The position numbers and the translations under genes are program-made. Of a stretch of DNA of 64,000 bases, positions 1 through 8,537 are shown piece after piece. How positions within the stretch are numbered: position 1 is the stretch's first letter; the number at the start of each line of letters is the position of its first letter. The stretch comes from Tolypothrix tenuis PCC 7101 (lineage in GTDB: Bacteria > Cyanobacteriota > Cyanobacteriia > Cyanobacteriales > Nostocaceae), in the NCBI RefSeq assembly GCF_002368295.1, contig NZ_AP018248.1, positions 3,577,502-3,641,501 on the forward strand, written 5' to 3'. The notes beneath the pieces were generated by a model that was not told where the DNA came from, did no database searches, and saw only the letters and a list, made by a program, of their open reading frames with translations.

Positions 1-232
1 CGCCTGTAAGCCTTGACTTTCAAGTAAAATTATGGAGTTTAATTAAAATGTCAGCATCACAACTACTCGAGAAGCATTGAAATACACAAATCATAATAAA
101 AAATATGGTTATATAGATAAATAAAAATTTTTTCTGCTTCTGTTTTACCCTATCTAGAAATTTATCGACAGAATGATGCTGATATGTACACGAGACTATA
201 AGCTAGTACAAGCGAACTATTAAAATAATGGA

Positions 233-1663
233 ATGTCTGACTTAATTCTATTTTGGCATCGCCGCGATTTAAGGATTTCTGATAATACAGGACTAGCCGC
301 AGCCCGTAAACAAAGTCCTAAGGTAGTAGGAGTATTTTGTCTTGACCCGAATATTCTCCAACGAGATGATATTGCGGCGGTGCGGGTAACTTATATGATT
401 GGCTGCTTACAAGCATTACAAAAGCGCTATGCGGAAGCTGGTAGCCAGTTGTTAATACTTCATGGTAATCCCATGCAAGCAATTCCCGCCTTAGCTACGG
501 CGTTGAATGCCAAAGCTGTGTTTTGGAACTGGGATGTAGAACCCTATTCTCAAGAACGCGATCGCACTATAATTGATGCACTCCAAGAAAAAGGCATTGC
601 ATTTTTAACAGAAAACTGGGATCAGATACTGCACTCGCCAGCAGAAATTCGCACGGGTGGTAATGCCCCTTACACTGTTTACACCCCCTTCTGGAAAAAT
701 TGGATTAGCAAAGCCAAGGCTAAACCAGTAGAAACTCTGCAAAATGCCGAAGGGTTAACAGCCATTGAACAAGAAATTGCCCAACAAACTGGAGCAATAC
801 CACTACCAACCGCCAAAGATTTAGGATTTATCTGGGATGGTGGATTAGTTCTTCCCCCAGGAGAAACTGCAGCGCAGGAACGGTTAGAGGAATTCAGCGC
901 TAGTGCGATTAATGAATACCAGGAACAGCGGAATTTTCCAGCTATGGATGGCACATCGCAACTAAGTGCAGCTTTAAAGTTTGGAGTAATTGGCATTCGC
1001 ACCGTTTGGCAAACTACCCTAGAAGCGTTAGAAAATAGCCGTAGCGACGAAACCACAACCAGCATCCGCACATGGCAACAAGAACTAGCATGGCGGGAAT
1101 TTTATCAACACGCTATGTATCACTTCCCGGAATTAGCTGAAGGTGCATACCGCGAAGCCTTCAAAAACTTTCCTTGGGAAAACAACGAAGAACATTATCA
1201 AGCTTGGTGTGAAGGTAGAACAGGTTACCCCATTGTTGATGCAGCCATGCGCCAAATGAATGAAAGCGGCTGGATGCATAACCGTTGTCGGATGATTGTT
1301 GCCAGTTTCTTGACTAAAGACTTATTAATCAGTCCGCAATTGGGAGAAAAATACTTTATGCAGAGATTGATTGATGGGGACTTATCTGCCAATAATGGTG
1401 GTTGGCAATGGAGTGCTTCTAGTGGCATGGATCCCAAACCTATACGTATTTTCAACCCAGCTAGCCAAGCACAAAAATTCGATCCAGATGCCGAATATAT
1501 TCGCCAATGGTTGCCAGAATTGCGGTCTATAGATACAGAATATTTAGTTACGGGTAAAATCACACCACTAGAACGCCGTGCTGTCGGCTATCCTGACCCC
1601 ATTGTGGATCATAAGATTCAGCAAAAACAGTTTAAACAGGTTTATCAACAGCAAAAAAACTAG
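233..1663 (+). CDS. phr: Deoxyribodipyrimidine photolyase (class I photolyase/cryptochrome family)
   Basis: This 476-residue flavoprotein probably repairs UV-induced cyclobutane pyrimidine dimers using blue light. The N-terminus (LILFWHRRDLRISDN, about residues 4-18) is the typical start of the alpha/beta antenna domain. The C-terminal half carries the FAD/DNA-binding signatures WQQELAWREFYQH (about 285-297), GRTGYPIVDAAMRQM (about 328-342) and DGDLSANNGGWQWSASSG (about 382-399). The length is normal for a class I CPD photolyase of the cyanobacterial 8-HDF type. The ATG at 233 gives the canonical N-terminus. The gene stands alone. A photoreceptor-only cryptochrome role cannot be excluded from sequence. 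Confidence 0.93.
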   Translation: MSDLILFWHRRDLRISDNTGLAAARKQSPKVVGVFCLDPNILQRDDIAAVRVTYMIGCLQALQKRYAEAGSQLLILHGNPMQAIPALATALNAKAVFWNWDVEPYSQERDRTIIDALQEKGIAFLTENWDQILHSPAEIRTGGNAPYTVYTPFWKNWISKAKAKPVETLQNAEGLTAIEQEIAQQTGAIPLPTAKDLGFIWDGGLVLPPGETAAQERLEEFSASAINEYQEQRNFPAMDGTSQLSAALKFGVIGIRTVWQTTLEALENSRSDETTTSIRTWQQELAWREFYQHAMYHFPELAEGAYREAFKNFPWENNEEHYQAWCEGRTGYPIVDAAMRQMNESGWMHNRCRMIVASFLTKDLLISPQLGEKYFMQRLIDGDLSANNGGWQWSASSGMDPKPIRIFNPASQAQKFDPDAEYIRQWLPELRSIDTEYLVTGKITPLERRAVGYPDPIVDHKIQQKQFKQVYQQQKN

Positions 1664-2295
1664 CTTGAAAATGGGCATAGGGCATTGGGGATGAGGCATG
1701 GGAAAGACACATACATTTTCATGCTTGGTTATGCCAAAACCTAGCGTGAATGACTGACATGAAGAATTAATACCGATTCACCAGAATCCTAATTATACAG
1801 ATAGATTTTGCGTAGGGGTTTAGCAATGCTCATTGGTGTCAACTTAACGTGAAACCCTCTTGGCGACAACGTTCTGCCCTCATCCTGTGCCCCTTGAACA
1901 CCAACAGAGGGTAGCAAGAGATTTAATTCCCCTTCTCCAGGGGGAGAAGGGGTGAGGGGATGAGGGCGAGGGTTTTTGTACAACACGCGCCGTATTATAT
2001 AGCTTTTAGCTTAAGTTGACACGTATGAGTAATACTAAACCCTATATCTGAGGTGGTATGAAGTGCGATCGCATCAAAATAGGACATAAATATTCTAGTA
2101 ATCTTTCTAGATAATGAATATCTCTACTCATGACGATATTTTCTAGGTAAATTACCCTAAATAATAGGTTCAAACTAGATTTTTTTTGTCACTTTTAGAA
2201 TTTCACAATTTTAGAAAAATATCAAATCCTTGCAGAAGATAGTAATTAACAGCAGTAACCTGCTAAATGCAAAATCTGATATTTTTCAGTTACCC
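1664..2295. other. Intergenic region with one MITE
   Basis: No convincing gene. It begins with a G-rich stretch of GGGCAT-like short repeats just after the photolyase, then holds an intact 190-bp MITE (1833-2022), followed by AT-rich DNA that should contain the promoter of the first RiPP kinase gene. A HIP1-like GCGATCGC occurs at about 2066. Confidence 0.6.
1833..2022. mobile_element. Intact MITE, family with GTGTCAACTTAA inverted ends
   Basis: The element starts GGTGTCAACTTAACGTGAAA and ends TAGCTTTTAGCTTAAGTTGA plus CAC, so its ends share the inverted repeat GTGTCAACTTAA. Internally it has G/C-rich blocks (GGGGGAGAAGGGG and its complement) able to fold. The same two distinct ends bracket 15924-17891 and 23037-24887, where the family member is interrupted by larger insertions. 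This uninterrupted copy therefore serves as the reference. It has no coding capacity and is non-autonomous. Confidence 0.8.
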
Positions 2296-3450
2296 ATGAC
2301 CTTTTTATTGAATTCTAATAATGTCTGCGATTATTTAGCTAGACATAACCTTTGTTCTCCAAGCGAAACAAACCAGATTGACATAGAGTTAAAATCTGCT
2401 AAAAATTTTAATTTATTAGTAACACTGCCAAATCATCAAAAGCTGTTAGTCAAGCAAGAACGGCACAATCACGCAGGGAAAGCATCGGGAGAATTTTTAA
2501 GTGAGTGGCGCATTCAAGAATTTGTACAAAAATTTCCCGAATTAAATTATCTTCGCCCTTCTCTACCAGAGATACTGCATTATGATGCAGAAAATTCCAT
2601 TATGGTTTTTACATTTCTGGATGATTATCAGGATGTCATGGAATTCTATACCCAGGAAAAATCTTTTGATAGTGAAATCGCTGCGGCAATTGGTACTTTT
2701 TTAGCTGCTATCCATCGCTATACTTTCAACAAGCAAGAATATCAAGATTTCTTCTCTCAAAATCCTGATAATTCCAGAACAGATATGGTGAGAAATTTAA
2801 TCCGGGGGTTGGAACGGATAGAACCAGAAATTTTTGGTTTAGTACCTGATGATGGTTTGAGATTTTTTGCCCTATATCAACGCTACGACAGTTTAGGAGA
2901 AGCTCTTATAAACTTGGGTAATACTGTTATTCCTTGTTGTTTAACCCACAATGATCTGAAGCTAAATAATATATTAGTCAATAAAAATTGGCAGCAATCA
3001 ACTGACAGCATTATACGCCTAATTGATTGGGAACGTTCTACTTGGGGAGATCCAGCTTTTGATTTAGGAACACTTATTAGTAGCTACATACAATTATGGC
3101 TAGGTAGTTTAGTTATTAGTAAATCTTTAAGTCTTGAGGAATCTCTAGGTTTAGCGATGACTCCTTTAGAAAAACTTCAGCCTTCAATTGCTACATTAAA
3201 CCAAGTTTATTTGCAGACATTTCCAGAAATTTTAGAAAACCGTCCTCATTTCTTGCTACAGGTAATGCAATTTACAGGTTTTGGTTTAATTCAAAGGATT
3301 CAGGCAATGATTCTGTATCAAAAATCTTTTGGCAATACAGGAATTGCTATGCTTCAGGTTGCTAAAACATTATTATGTCGCCCAGAACAATCAATGCAAA
3401 CAATTTTCGGTGCTAGTGAATTAACTCAACAACCTGCTTTGACAGCTTAG
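2296..3450 (+). CDS. APH/choline-kinase-like phosphotransferase, probable class V-type lanthipeptide kinase (copy 1)
   Basis: A 384-residue protein with the aminoglycoside-phosphotransferase fold. Visible motifs are the beta-3 lysine region KLLVKQE, the catalytic loop LTHNDLKLNN (H218, D220, N225 of HxDxxxxN) and the metal-binding LIDWERSTWGDPAFDLG (D244). The ATG at 2296 is preferred over an upstream TTG at 2230 because it aligns with the first residue of the paralogue at 5366. It lies 25 bp upstream of a HopA1-family gene. The same pair of families makes dehydroamino acids in class V lanthipeptides (LxmK/LxmY of lexapeptide; SprPT/SprH3 of pristinin). The inferred role is to phosphorylate Ser/Thr of the precursor at 4974-5189. 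An antibiotic-modifying kinase is less likely given the context. Confidence 0.75.
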   Translation: MTFLLNSNNVCDYLARHNLCSPSETNQIDIELKSAKNFNLLVTLPNHQKLLVKQERHNHAGKASGEFLSEWRIQEFVQKFPELNYLRPSLPEILHYDAENSIMVFTFLDDYQDVMEFYTQEKSFDSEIAAAIGTFLAAIHRYTFNKQEYQDFFSQNPDNSRTDMVRNLIRGLERIEPEIFGLVPDDGLRFFALYQRYDSLGEALINLGNTVIPCCLTHNDLKLNNILVNKNWQQSTDSIIRLIDWERSTWGDPAFDLGTLISSYIQLWLGSLVISKSLSLEESLGLAMTPLEKLQPSIATLNQVYLQTFPEILENRPHFLLQVMQFTGFGLIQRIQAMILYQKSFGNTGIAMLQVAKTLLCRPEQSMQTIFGASELTQQPALTA

Positions 3451-3475
3451 TATATTTCCTCATAATTAAATTATT

Positions 3476-4585
3476 ATGCGATTACTTAACTCTGTTCATA
3501 GTCAGCTTCAAGCTGGGGTAGATAGTCGATTACTGGATGTTCTAGAAGATATTATAACCAATATTGAAATTAAGTCTGATTTCTCTATTCTTCATCCAGA
3601 TTATAAGCCATTTGACATACCTACTGATACTGTTGAACGCTTCCACAAATTGCCTGAAGCAATACAAAAAAAATATTTCAGCTTGCAATTGCGGAGTTTT
3701 CTGTATGGTATTTATTACAACGGTTCAATGCGAAGCGAACTTGCAGTAGATAACGAAGAAAATAATTTAGCTTTAGATTTAGAAAATAATACGCTTTTTG
3801 GAGTAGATGTATTTTTTTATCAACAGTTACATGACAGTAATTTTGGCAAGGGATATTTTCAGCGAGGTTGGTCAGTTTTGAAAGAAGAAAATGATGGTAG
3901 TTTAGTGATAAAAAAGGGTGATTTAAGGCTACATATTCAAAGAGATAAGCATTTACTAGAGGCTGATAAATCAGCTTCTGTAGGTGATATAATAGCAGTA
4001 AGAATGCCAAAAAATGTGGTACAGAGTGGCTTTTATATGGCGGTTGGTAATGCTGGATTATATCGCAATCATGATTTAAAAAATCAAGTGACTGTGCGAA
4101 TATATTTCAATTTAACTCCGTCAGGTGCTATTAACGTTATGGGCAACCTAACACAGTGTTTGAATAAAGAAAATATTCCTTTTCAATTTAAAGTTTTGTA
4201 CCATCCAAAAAGTTATAATCGTTACGATTCAGGTGTTTTATATTTTGACAAGCGGGATTATGCAACAGTAAGGCAATTTTTAAATTACATTTATATAGAA
4301 AATAAAAGAAACTTTAAATCTGAAATCCCTCTATTTACTAAAAAACTAGCACCAGGTTTAGGTTTAGCAGAAGAACCAGATAAGAAGTTTGCTGAACGAG
4401 AAAGTTTTGGGGTGAATCGCTGTCAGATAATTGCAAATGGTTTGTTAGAAGCTTGGTATCAGGGCGATAACTCGCCTCAAGGAAAGATAAAGGCAATTAT
4501 TGGACAATTTTCACATTTAGGAATTGATTTAAAGCGCGTTCATCTCAACGTACATTCCGAGGATATTTACCAAGTTTTAGCTTAA
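3476..4585 (+). CDS. HopA1-family protein, probable lanthipeptide phospho-Ser/Thr lyase (copy 1)
   Basis: A 369-residue protein resembling the HopA1 effector family. Regions shared with its paralogue at 6578 are LYGIYYNGS (about 76-84), a central DGSLVIKKGDL stretch, VRIYFNLTPSGA, FKVLYHPKSYNRYDSGVLYF (Asp251) and FTKKLAPGLGLAEEP. In class V lanthipeptide systems the HopA1-like partner is thought to eliminate phosphate from phospho-Ser/Thr. The adjacent kinase and the nearby Cys-containing precursor support that role here. It has no signal peptide and is presumably cytosolic. A strong terminator follows at 4642-4675, so the pair forms a two-gene transcription unit. Family assignment is by motif reading; the lyase function is inferred. 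Confidence 0.7.
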   Translation: MRLLNSVHSQLQAGVDSRLLDVLEDIITNIEIKSDFSILHPDYKPFDIPTDTVERFHKLPEAIQKKYFSLQLRSFLYGIYYNGSMRSELAVDNEENNLALDLENNTLFGVDVFFYQQLHDSNFGKGYFQRGWSVLKEENDGSLVIKKGDLRLHIQRDKHLLEADKSASVGDIIAVRMPKNVVQSGFYMAVGNAGLYRNHDLKNQVTVRIYFNLTPSGAINVMGNLTQCLNKENIPFQFKVLYHPKSYNRYDSGVLYFDKRDYATVRQFLNYIYIENKRNFKSEIPLFTKKLAPGLGLAEEPDKKFAERESFGVNRCQIIANGLLEAWYQGDNSPQGKIKAIIGQFSHLGIDLKRVHLNVHSEDIYQVLA

Positions 4586-4973
4586 GCAAAGAATATTTAT
4601 ATTTTAGAAAATGCTGTTAACAGTATTCAATATTTTTAGCGTTCAGTCCCAAAATGTTTTGGGACTGAATTTTTTATGCTTTTTATAGCTTGAAAGTTAA
4701 AAAGTGATATATCTGATTTAGCTATGTCTTTGCTCAAGCTAATATTTATTATAAATATACATTTTGATTACAAATTGCTTGAAGACAGGATAATAGTGAG
4801 TATATTTAGCTAATTTTTCCAATATTTTATGACCCAAACTATACTTTTTAAGTCCTATTTATTAGCTACTACTATCTAGATATAAGCATTTAAATTAACT
4901 ACAATGTAATCATGAATCAAAAATGAATTAATGATTCTAAGTAAACAGCATATCTTGATTGGAGATAACTCAA
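4586..4973. other. Terminator plus promoter region of the precursor gene
   Basis: 388 bp separate the first enzyme pair from the precursor. It holds an intrinsic terminator (4642-4675), then about 280 bp of AT-rich DNA that must contain the precursor's own promoter. A TTGATT (4764) and a GATAAT (4789) with 19-bp spacing are possible -35/-10 elements, but this is weak. A GGAGA ribosome site (4961-4965) lies nine bases before the ATG. Confidence 0.5.
4642..4675 (+). terminator. Rho-independent terminator after kinase/HopA1 pair 1
   Basis: A perfect 13-bp inverted repeat (TTCAGTCCCAAAA and its complement), separated by TG, is followed directly by six T residues. It ends the transcript of the first kinase/HopA1 pair before the precursor gene. 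Confidence 0.9.
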
Positions 4974-5189
4974 ATGGCTGATATTAAAATTCATGACATT
5001 GTAATTACAGGTGCTGAATTGTTTCTCGATTCTGAAAGTTTTATGAACGATTTAGGGGACGATGAAATGAATATACGAGGAGGAGATTGGAGTACCCTCA
5101 GTAAAGCTTGTGCCACTGTTGGTAAAGATGAATGGAGTACTTTTAGTGGTGGGTGCCGAAATGACGATGTACCAGAATTCCTACAATAG
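4974..5189 (+). CDS. RiPP (probable lanthipeptide) precursor with double-glycine leader and two SxxSxxC units
   Basis: A 71-residue peptide. The ATG at 4974 has a GGAGA ribosome site and is preferred over a TTG at 4959. Residues 1-37 look like a leader: an acidic stretch SESFMNDLGDDEMNIRGG ends in Gly36-Gly37, as expected for C39-peptidase processing by the exporter at 10499-13222. The 34-residue core carries two similar units 15 residues apart: WSTLSKAC (39-46) and WSTFSGGC (54-61). Each contains Ser-x-x-Ser-x-x-Cys, a spacing that fits lanthionine or labionin formation. Only two cysteines are present. The tail (RNDDVPEFLQ) is acidic. The gene lies between two kinase/HopA1 pairs, which is the main reason for calling it their substrate. 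No similar peptide was compared. Confidence 0.78.
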   Translation: MADIKIHDIVITGAELFLDSESFMNDLGDDEMNIRGGDWSTLSKACATVGKDEWSTFSGGCRNDDVPEFLQ

Positions 5190-5271
5190 GAAAGCATAAA
5201 AAATGATCCTAAACTAGTTGTACATTATTAGTATTAGGATATGTTTAAGTGGTAATATTACCCAACATATC

Positions 5272-5302
5272 TTTAGATACTCCTAATTTAGGAGTATCTA
5301 AA
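5272..5302 (+). terminator. Hairpin between precursor and kinase 2 (attenuator or weak terminator)
   Basis: TTTAGATACTCCTAA and its complement form a near-perfect 15-bp inverted repeat, followed by ATGATTTTGTT rather than a clean T run. The likely effect is to protect the short precursor message and let only part of the transcripts continue into 5366-7660. Confidence 0.6.
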
Positions 5303-5365
5303 ATGATTTTGTTAATTAAAAATGGCTGAGTTATTTTTTGTTAAATATAAAAGAAGGAATATTTT

Positions 5366-6520
5366 GTGATAGGTAACCTTAGTTATAATAATTTATTTGA
5401 TTACTTGATAAATAATCATCTGTCAAATAAAGAAGATTTAGAGGGCAGCAAACTTGAATTAAAAGATAATAATAATTTTAATTGGATCATCGAATTACCC
5501 AATAAAGTGGGTAAGCTATTTGTTAAACAGATGCCTCATTATAGGCAAATTAATATCGATAACAGGATTACTAAAGAATGGCATATTTATAATTATTTAA
5601 GCATCAATAAAGCCTTAGATCATACTTCATATTTAATTCCAGAAATACTGCATTTTGATAATCAAAATTCTATACTTATATACAAATTAGCCAATGATTA
5701 TGTTACTTTAGAAAGCTATTATAAAAATCTGAATACCTTCTCTGATACCATTGCTATATTGCTGGGAACTACTTTAGCAAAATTGCATTTCGAGACAATG
5801 AATTCTCAAGAATGCCATAATTTCATAACAAAGTTTTCTCAAGATAAGCTTCAGTACCAACTTCCTTATCCTGATTACCTTTCTGATTATATTATTAAAT
5901 ATTTGGAGCCTGAAAGTTTACATAGAACTCCAGTGCAAGCTTGGAAATTTTTGGGTATTATTCAACAAGATGAAAATGTCAAAAAAATTATTAAAGAACT
6001 AGTACTTCATCATGAACACCTCTGCTTAACACACAATAATATTCAATTTAAAAATATTTTCATACATAGGAGTTTAGACCAAGATGGGTTATTCGCAGGG
6101 TATGAAGAATCCAAAAATAGTCTAATTAAGTTTATTAATTGGGAAGCTTGTAGCTGGGGAGATCCAGCTTGCGATTTAGGCAAAGCAATTACAGGTTATT
6201 TTATTTTTTGGCTCAATAGTATGATTACACATCATACTATTGAAATTAAAAAATCTATACAGCTAGCCACAATTCCTTTAGAAGTTGTTCAACCTTCAAT
6301 CGGAGCTATGATCAAAGCATATATAAGTATTTACCCAGAAATTTTAAATCACTATACAGCATTTACCAAACGAGTAGTACAGTTTGCTGGGCTAGGTTTA
6401 ATTAATCAACTACTAGAAGAATTTCAATTGCAGCCAGAGACGGCTCGAAATCACCAGAAAATTTATTTTTATATTGCCAGACAATTGCTCTGTCAACCAG
6501 AAAAATTCCTATCAATTTAA
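5366..6520 (+). CDS. APH-like phosphotransferase paralogue with degenerate active site, probable pseudokinase (copy 2)
   Basis: A 384-residue paralogue of the protein at 2296, starting at GTG with a good AAGAAGGA ribosome site. It keeps the beta-3 lysine region (KLFVKQM), His223 of the catalytic loop and the surrounding WGDPACDLG. The catalytic loop reads LTHNNIQFKN, with Asn225 where copy 1 has the catalytic Asp220. The metal-binding motif reads FINWEACSWGDP, with Asn258 where copy 1 has Asp244. Each change is a single GAT to AAT step. Loss of both acidic residues argues against normal phosphotransfer. The reading frame is intact, so a scaffold, leader-recognition or allosteric role is more likely than simple decay. 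It is followed after 57 bp by the second HopA1-like gene. Confidence 0.72.
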   Translation: MIGNLSYNNLFDYLINNHLSNKEDLEGSKLELKDNNNFNWIIELPNKVGKLFVKQMPHYRQINIDNRITKEWHIYNYLSINKALDHTSYLIPEILHFDNQNSILIYKLANDYVTLESYYKNLNTFSDTIAILLGTTLAKLHFETMNSQECHNFITKFSQDKLQYQLPYPDYLSDYIIKYLEPESLHRTPVQAWKFLGIIQQDENVKKIIKELVLHHEHLCLTHNNIQFKNIFIHRSLDQDGLFAGYEESKNSLIKFINWEACSWGDPACDLGKAITGYFIFWLNSMITHHTIEIKKSIQLATIPLEVVQPSIGAMIKAYISIYPEILNHYTAFTKRVVQFAGLGLINQLLEEFQLQPETARNHQKIYFYIARQLLCQPEKFLSI

Positions 6521-6577
6521 TATATTCGACTAATTTATAAATCACAATATCTGGAACAGTATATAGGATTATTTATA

Positions 6578-7660
6578 ATGCAATTAAGACAGACTTTACA
6601 AGATATTGTTTGCAATATTGAAATCGAGGAATCTAAATTTCGCATTAGGCATTATCACTTTCCGCCTATAGAAATTGATCATAATAATATGGTACAATTA
6701 AAAAAATTGCCTCAAAAAATTCAGTATGAGTATATAAATTCAAAATTATTAGAATTTATATATGGCATTTACTTTGAAGGTTCGGGTGTAACAGAAGAAA
6801 ATTTTGAGACGGATAATAACGAGCAAGTTCTGAAAAAAATAGCCTCCAAAGGAATCGACTGGGAATTCTATGAAGAACTAGAAAAAAACAACAAAGGACA
6901 AGGTTGGTATCATCCATCTTTTCATATTTTAAGACAGGAAGTAGATGGTAGCCTTATAGCAGAATTTGATAACGGTATTCTACAAATTCTGCGAGAGCGT
7001 CATCTACCTGTAGCCCTACAATCAGCGATTGTAAATGATGCGATTTCAATATTTCTACCTTCCAGCTTTATTAATAAATCTAGGTATAGAGTAACTGGCG
7101 ATGGCTTTGGTGGTTTACCACCAGCAAAGAATTTCTATTATACATTACTGGTTTATTTTAACTTCAGTTCTGAAGCGGCAGTTTTTGCGATGAACTGTAT
7201 AACAACAGAATTCAATGCGATTAAATTACCCTTCGTATTTGAGGTATTACACAACCCTTTGAACTACAGATTTTATAATTCAGGAATACTCAAAGTTTTT
7301 TCTGAAAAATACGATTCAAAACTATACAAAAAGTTTATTTTACCACTTTTAAGAACTATTTATGAAGATAATAAATCCCACTTTCGGGAAGAAATTCCGA
7401 TATTTACCAAGAAAATTGCACCTGGTATTGGTTTATCCGAACGTCCAAATTCACAAATAAAGTTTAGAAATATAATAGATTCTGAAGGTAGCTATTGTGA
7501 ATTTGTTGCTGATGCTTTGATAGAAGCCCATCAGAATCAGGATAATTCTTCACAAAGCCGAATGGAATATATACTTAGAAAATTTGAAAAATATGGAATT
7601 GATATAGAACGTCCTTATCTCAATCCAAATGCGGAAGATATTTACACACCATTGGTATAA
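6578..7660 (+). CDS. HopA1-family protein (copy 2)
   Basis: A 360-residue paralogue of 3476-4585. Both share an N-terminal DIVxNIEI segment, (L/I)YGIYxxGS, DGSL, (I/V)YFN, F(K/E)VLxxPxxYxxYxSG and FTKK(L/I)APG(L/I)GL. In the FEVLHNPLNYRFYNSGIL segment Asn234 replaces the Asp251 of copy 1, so this member may also be altered. It lacks about ten N-terminal residues seen in copy 1. It closes the + strand part of the RiPP locus and faces the PPIase gene tail to tail, 47 bp apart. Whether it is an active lyase or a partner subunit cannot be told from sequence. Confidence 0.66.
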   Translation: MQLRQTLQDIVCNIEIEESKFRIRHYHFPPIEIDHNNMVQLKKLPQKIQYEYINSKLLEFIYGIYFEGSGVTEENFETDNNEQVLKKIASKGIDWEFYEELEKNNKGQGWYHPSFHILRQEVDGSLIAEFDNGILQILRERHLPVALQSAIVNDAISIFLPSSFINKSRYRVTGDGFGGLPPAKNFYYTLLVYFNFSSEAAVFAMNCITTEFNAIKLPFVFEVLHNPLNYRFYNSGILKVFSEKYDSKLYKKFILPLLRTIYEDNKSHFREEIPIFTKKIAPGIGLSERPNSQIKFRNIIDSEGSYCEFVADALIEAHQNQDNSSQSRMEYILRKFEKYGIDIERPYLNPNAEDIYTPLV

Positions 7661-7707
7661 ACCAACAGTGTGACAAATCCACTTATGTGTTAGTCATCAA
7701 ATAAAAT

Positions 7708-8481
7708 TCAGGTGTATGTATCGGGATTAGGATTTAGGCTATTGCTCTGCAACTCTTTCAAAACCTCTACTTGCTCTATTTTGTGCTTCACCCAATCGGC
7801 AAAAAATGCTGATATAATTTGATAACGCAATTTCTCACTCAATTCTGGTTGAATAATCTCTTCCACCATAATTAAATGTACTCCCTTAGAAGTAATAATC
7901 GGCTTAAGAAGCTGGGGAGGATTAGCAGCAAACACAGCAGCAGAAATTTCTGGCTTTAAATCTTTACGATTTACTTTTCCTCGATAGCCACATTTGCGAC
8001 GTAATTCTATATCTTGAATGTATTGATTAGCTACATCATAAAAACTAGTCTCACCTTCTTTAATTGCATAAAATAACTCCATTGCTAAATCTTCATCATC
8101 CAAGATAACTTCATATATAACTGCACCAGCATATTCTAGTTGATTTTCAAAAAAATAGGGTTCAACTTTATCTGCAAACAGATGTTGAGCTAATTTATTA
8201 GCTAGTAAATTACGATAAACTAATTCTTCAAAATCATCTAAAGATAAAGCGTGTTTATCCAACCATTTCCATGTATCTTCAGCAGTTTCCAAGGCATTCA
8301 TTAACCGGAAATTATCTGCTGCTTTTTGCAGTTCTTCAATCTCTACTTGAATCCCCATCTCTGATATGGTGGTTTCAATTATCTTATGGGTAATAATCTT
8401 GTCAATTAAATCAGGAATTTGGCGGTATTGTTTGACAATATGCAGAATATCTTGGTTGCTGATTGTGATGGTTTGTGACAT
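7708..8481 (-). CDS. Parvulin/SurA-type peptidylprolyl isomerase of the peptide export operon
   Basis: About 257 residues. An N-terminal SurA-like helical region (about 10-120) is followed by a parvulin-type domain: IKEGETSFYDVANQYI, then KCGYRGKVNRKDLKPEISAAVF and GVHLIMVEEI. The ATG at 8481 has a GGAG site seven bases upstream; the longer TTG start would put that site inside the gene. There is no signal peptide, which is usual for the cytoplasmic PPIase-like proteins found next to C39 ABC exporters in cyanobacteria. It is the last gene of the minus-strand export operon, 56 bp after the HlyD gene. The inferred role is chaperoning or isomerising the exported peptide. Confidence 0.78.
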   Translation of the reverse strand: MSQTITISNQDILHIVKQYRQIPDLIDKIITHKIIETTISEMGIQVEIEELQKAADNFRLMNALETAEDTWKWLDKHALSLDDFEELVYRNLLANKLAQHLFADKVEPYFFENQLEYAGAVIYEVILDDEDLAMELFYAIKEGETSFYDVANQYIQDIELRRKCGYRGKVNRKDLKPEISAAVFAANPPQLLKPIITSKGVHLIMVEEIIQPELSEKLRYQIISAFFADWVKHKIEQVEVLKELQSNSLNPNPDTYT

Positions 8482-8537
8482 AATTTGGCTCCACAAATAA
8501 CTGACAGTTATGCAAATATCGGATGAGCTATTAAGTT

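Noticed and set aside
1789..1986. Open frame over the MITE at 1833-2022
   Set aside because: It reads through the palindromic repeat; similar frames appear wherever the repeat occurs (23074-23280).
2230..2295. TTG-started extension of kinase 1
   Set aside because: The paralogue begins at the residue equivalent to the ATG at 2296; no ribosome site at the TTG.
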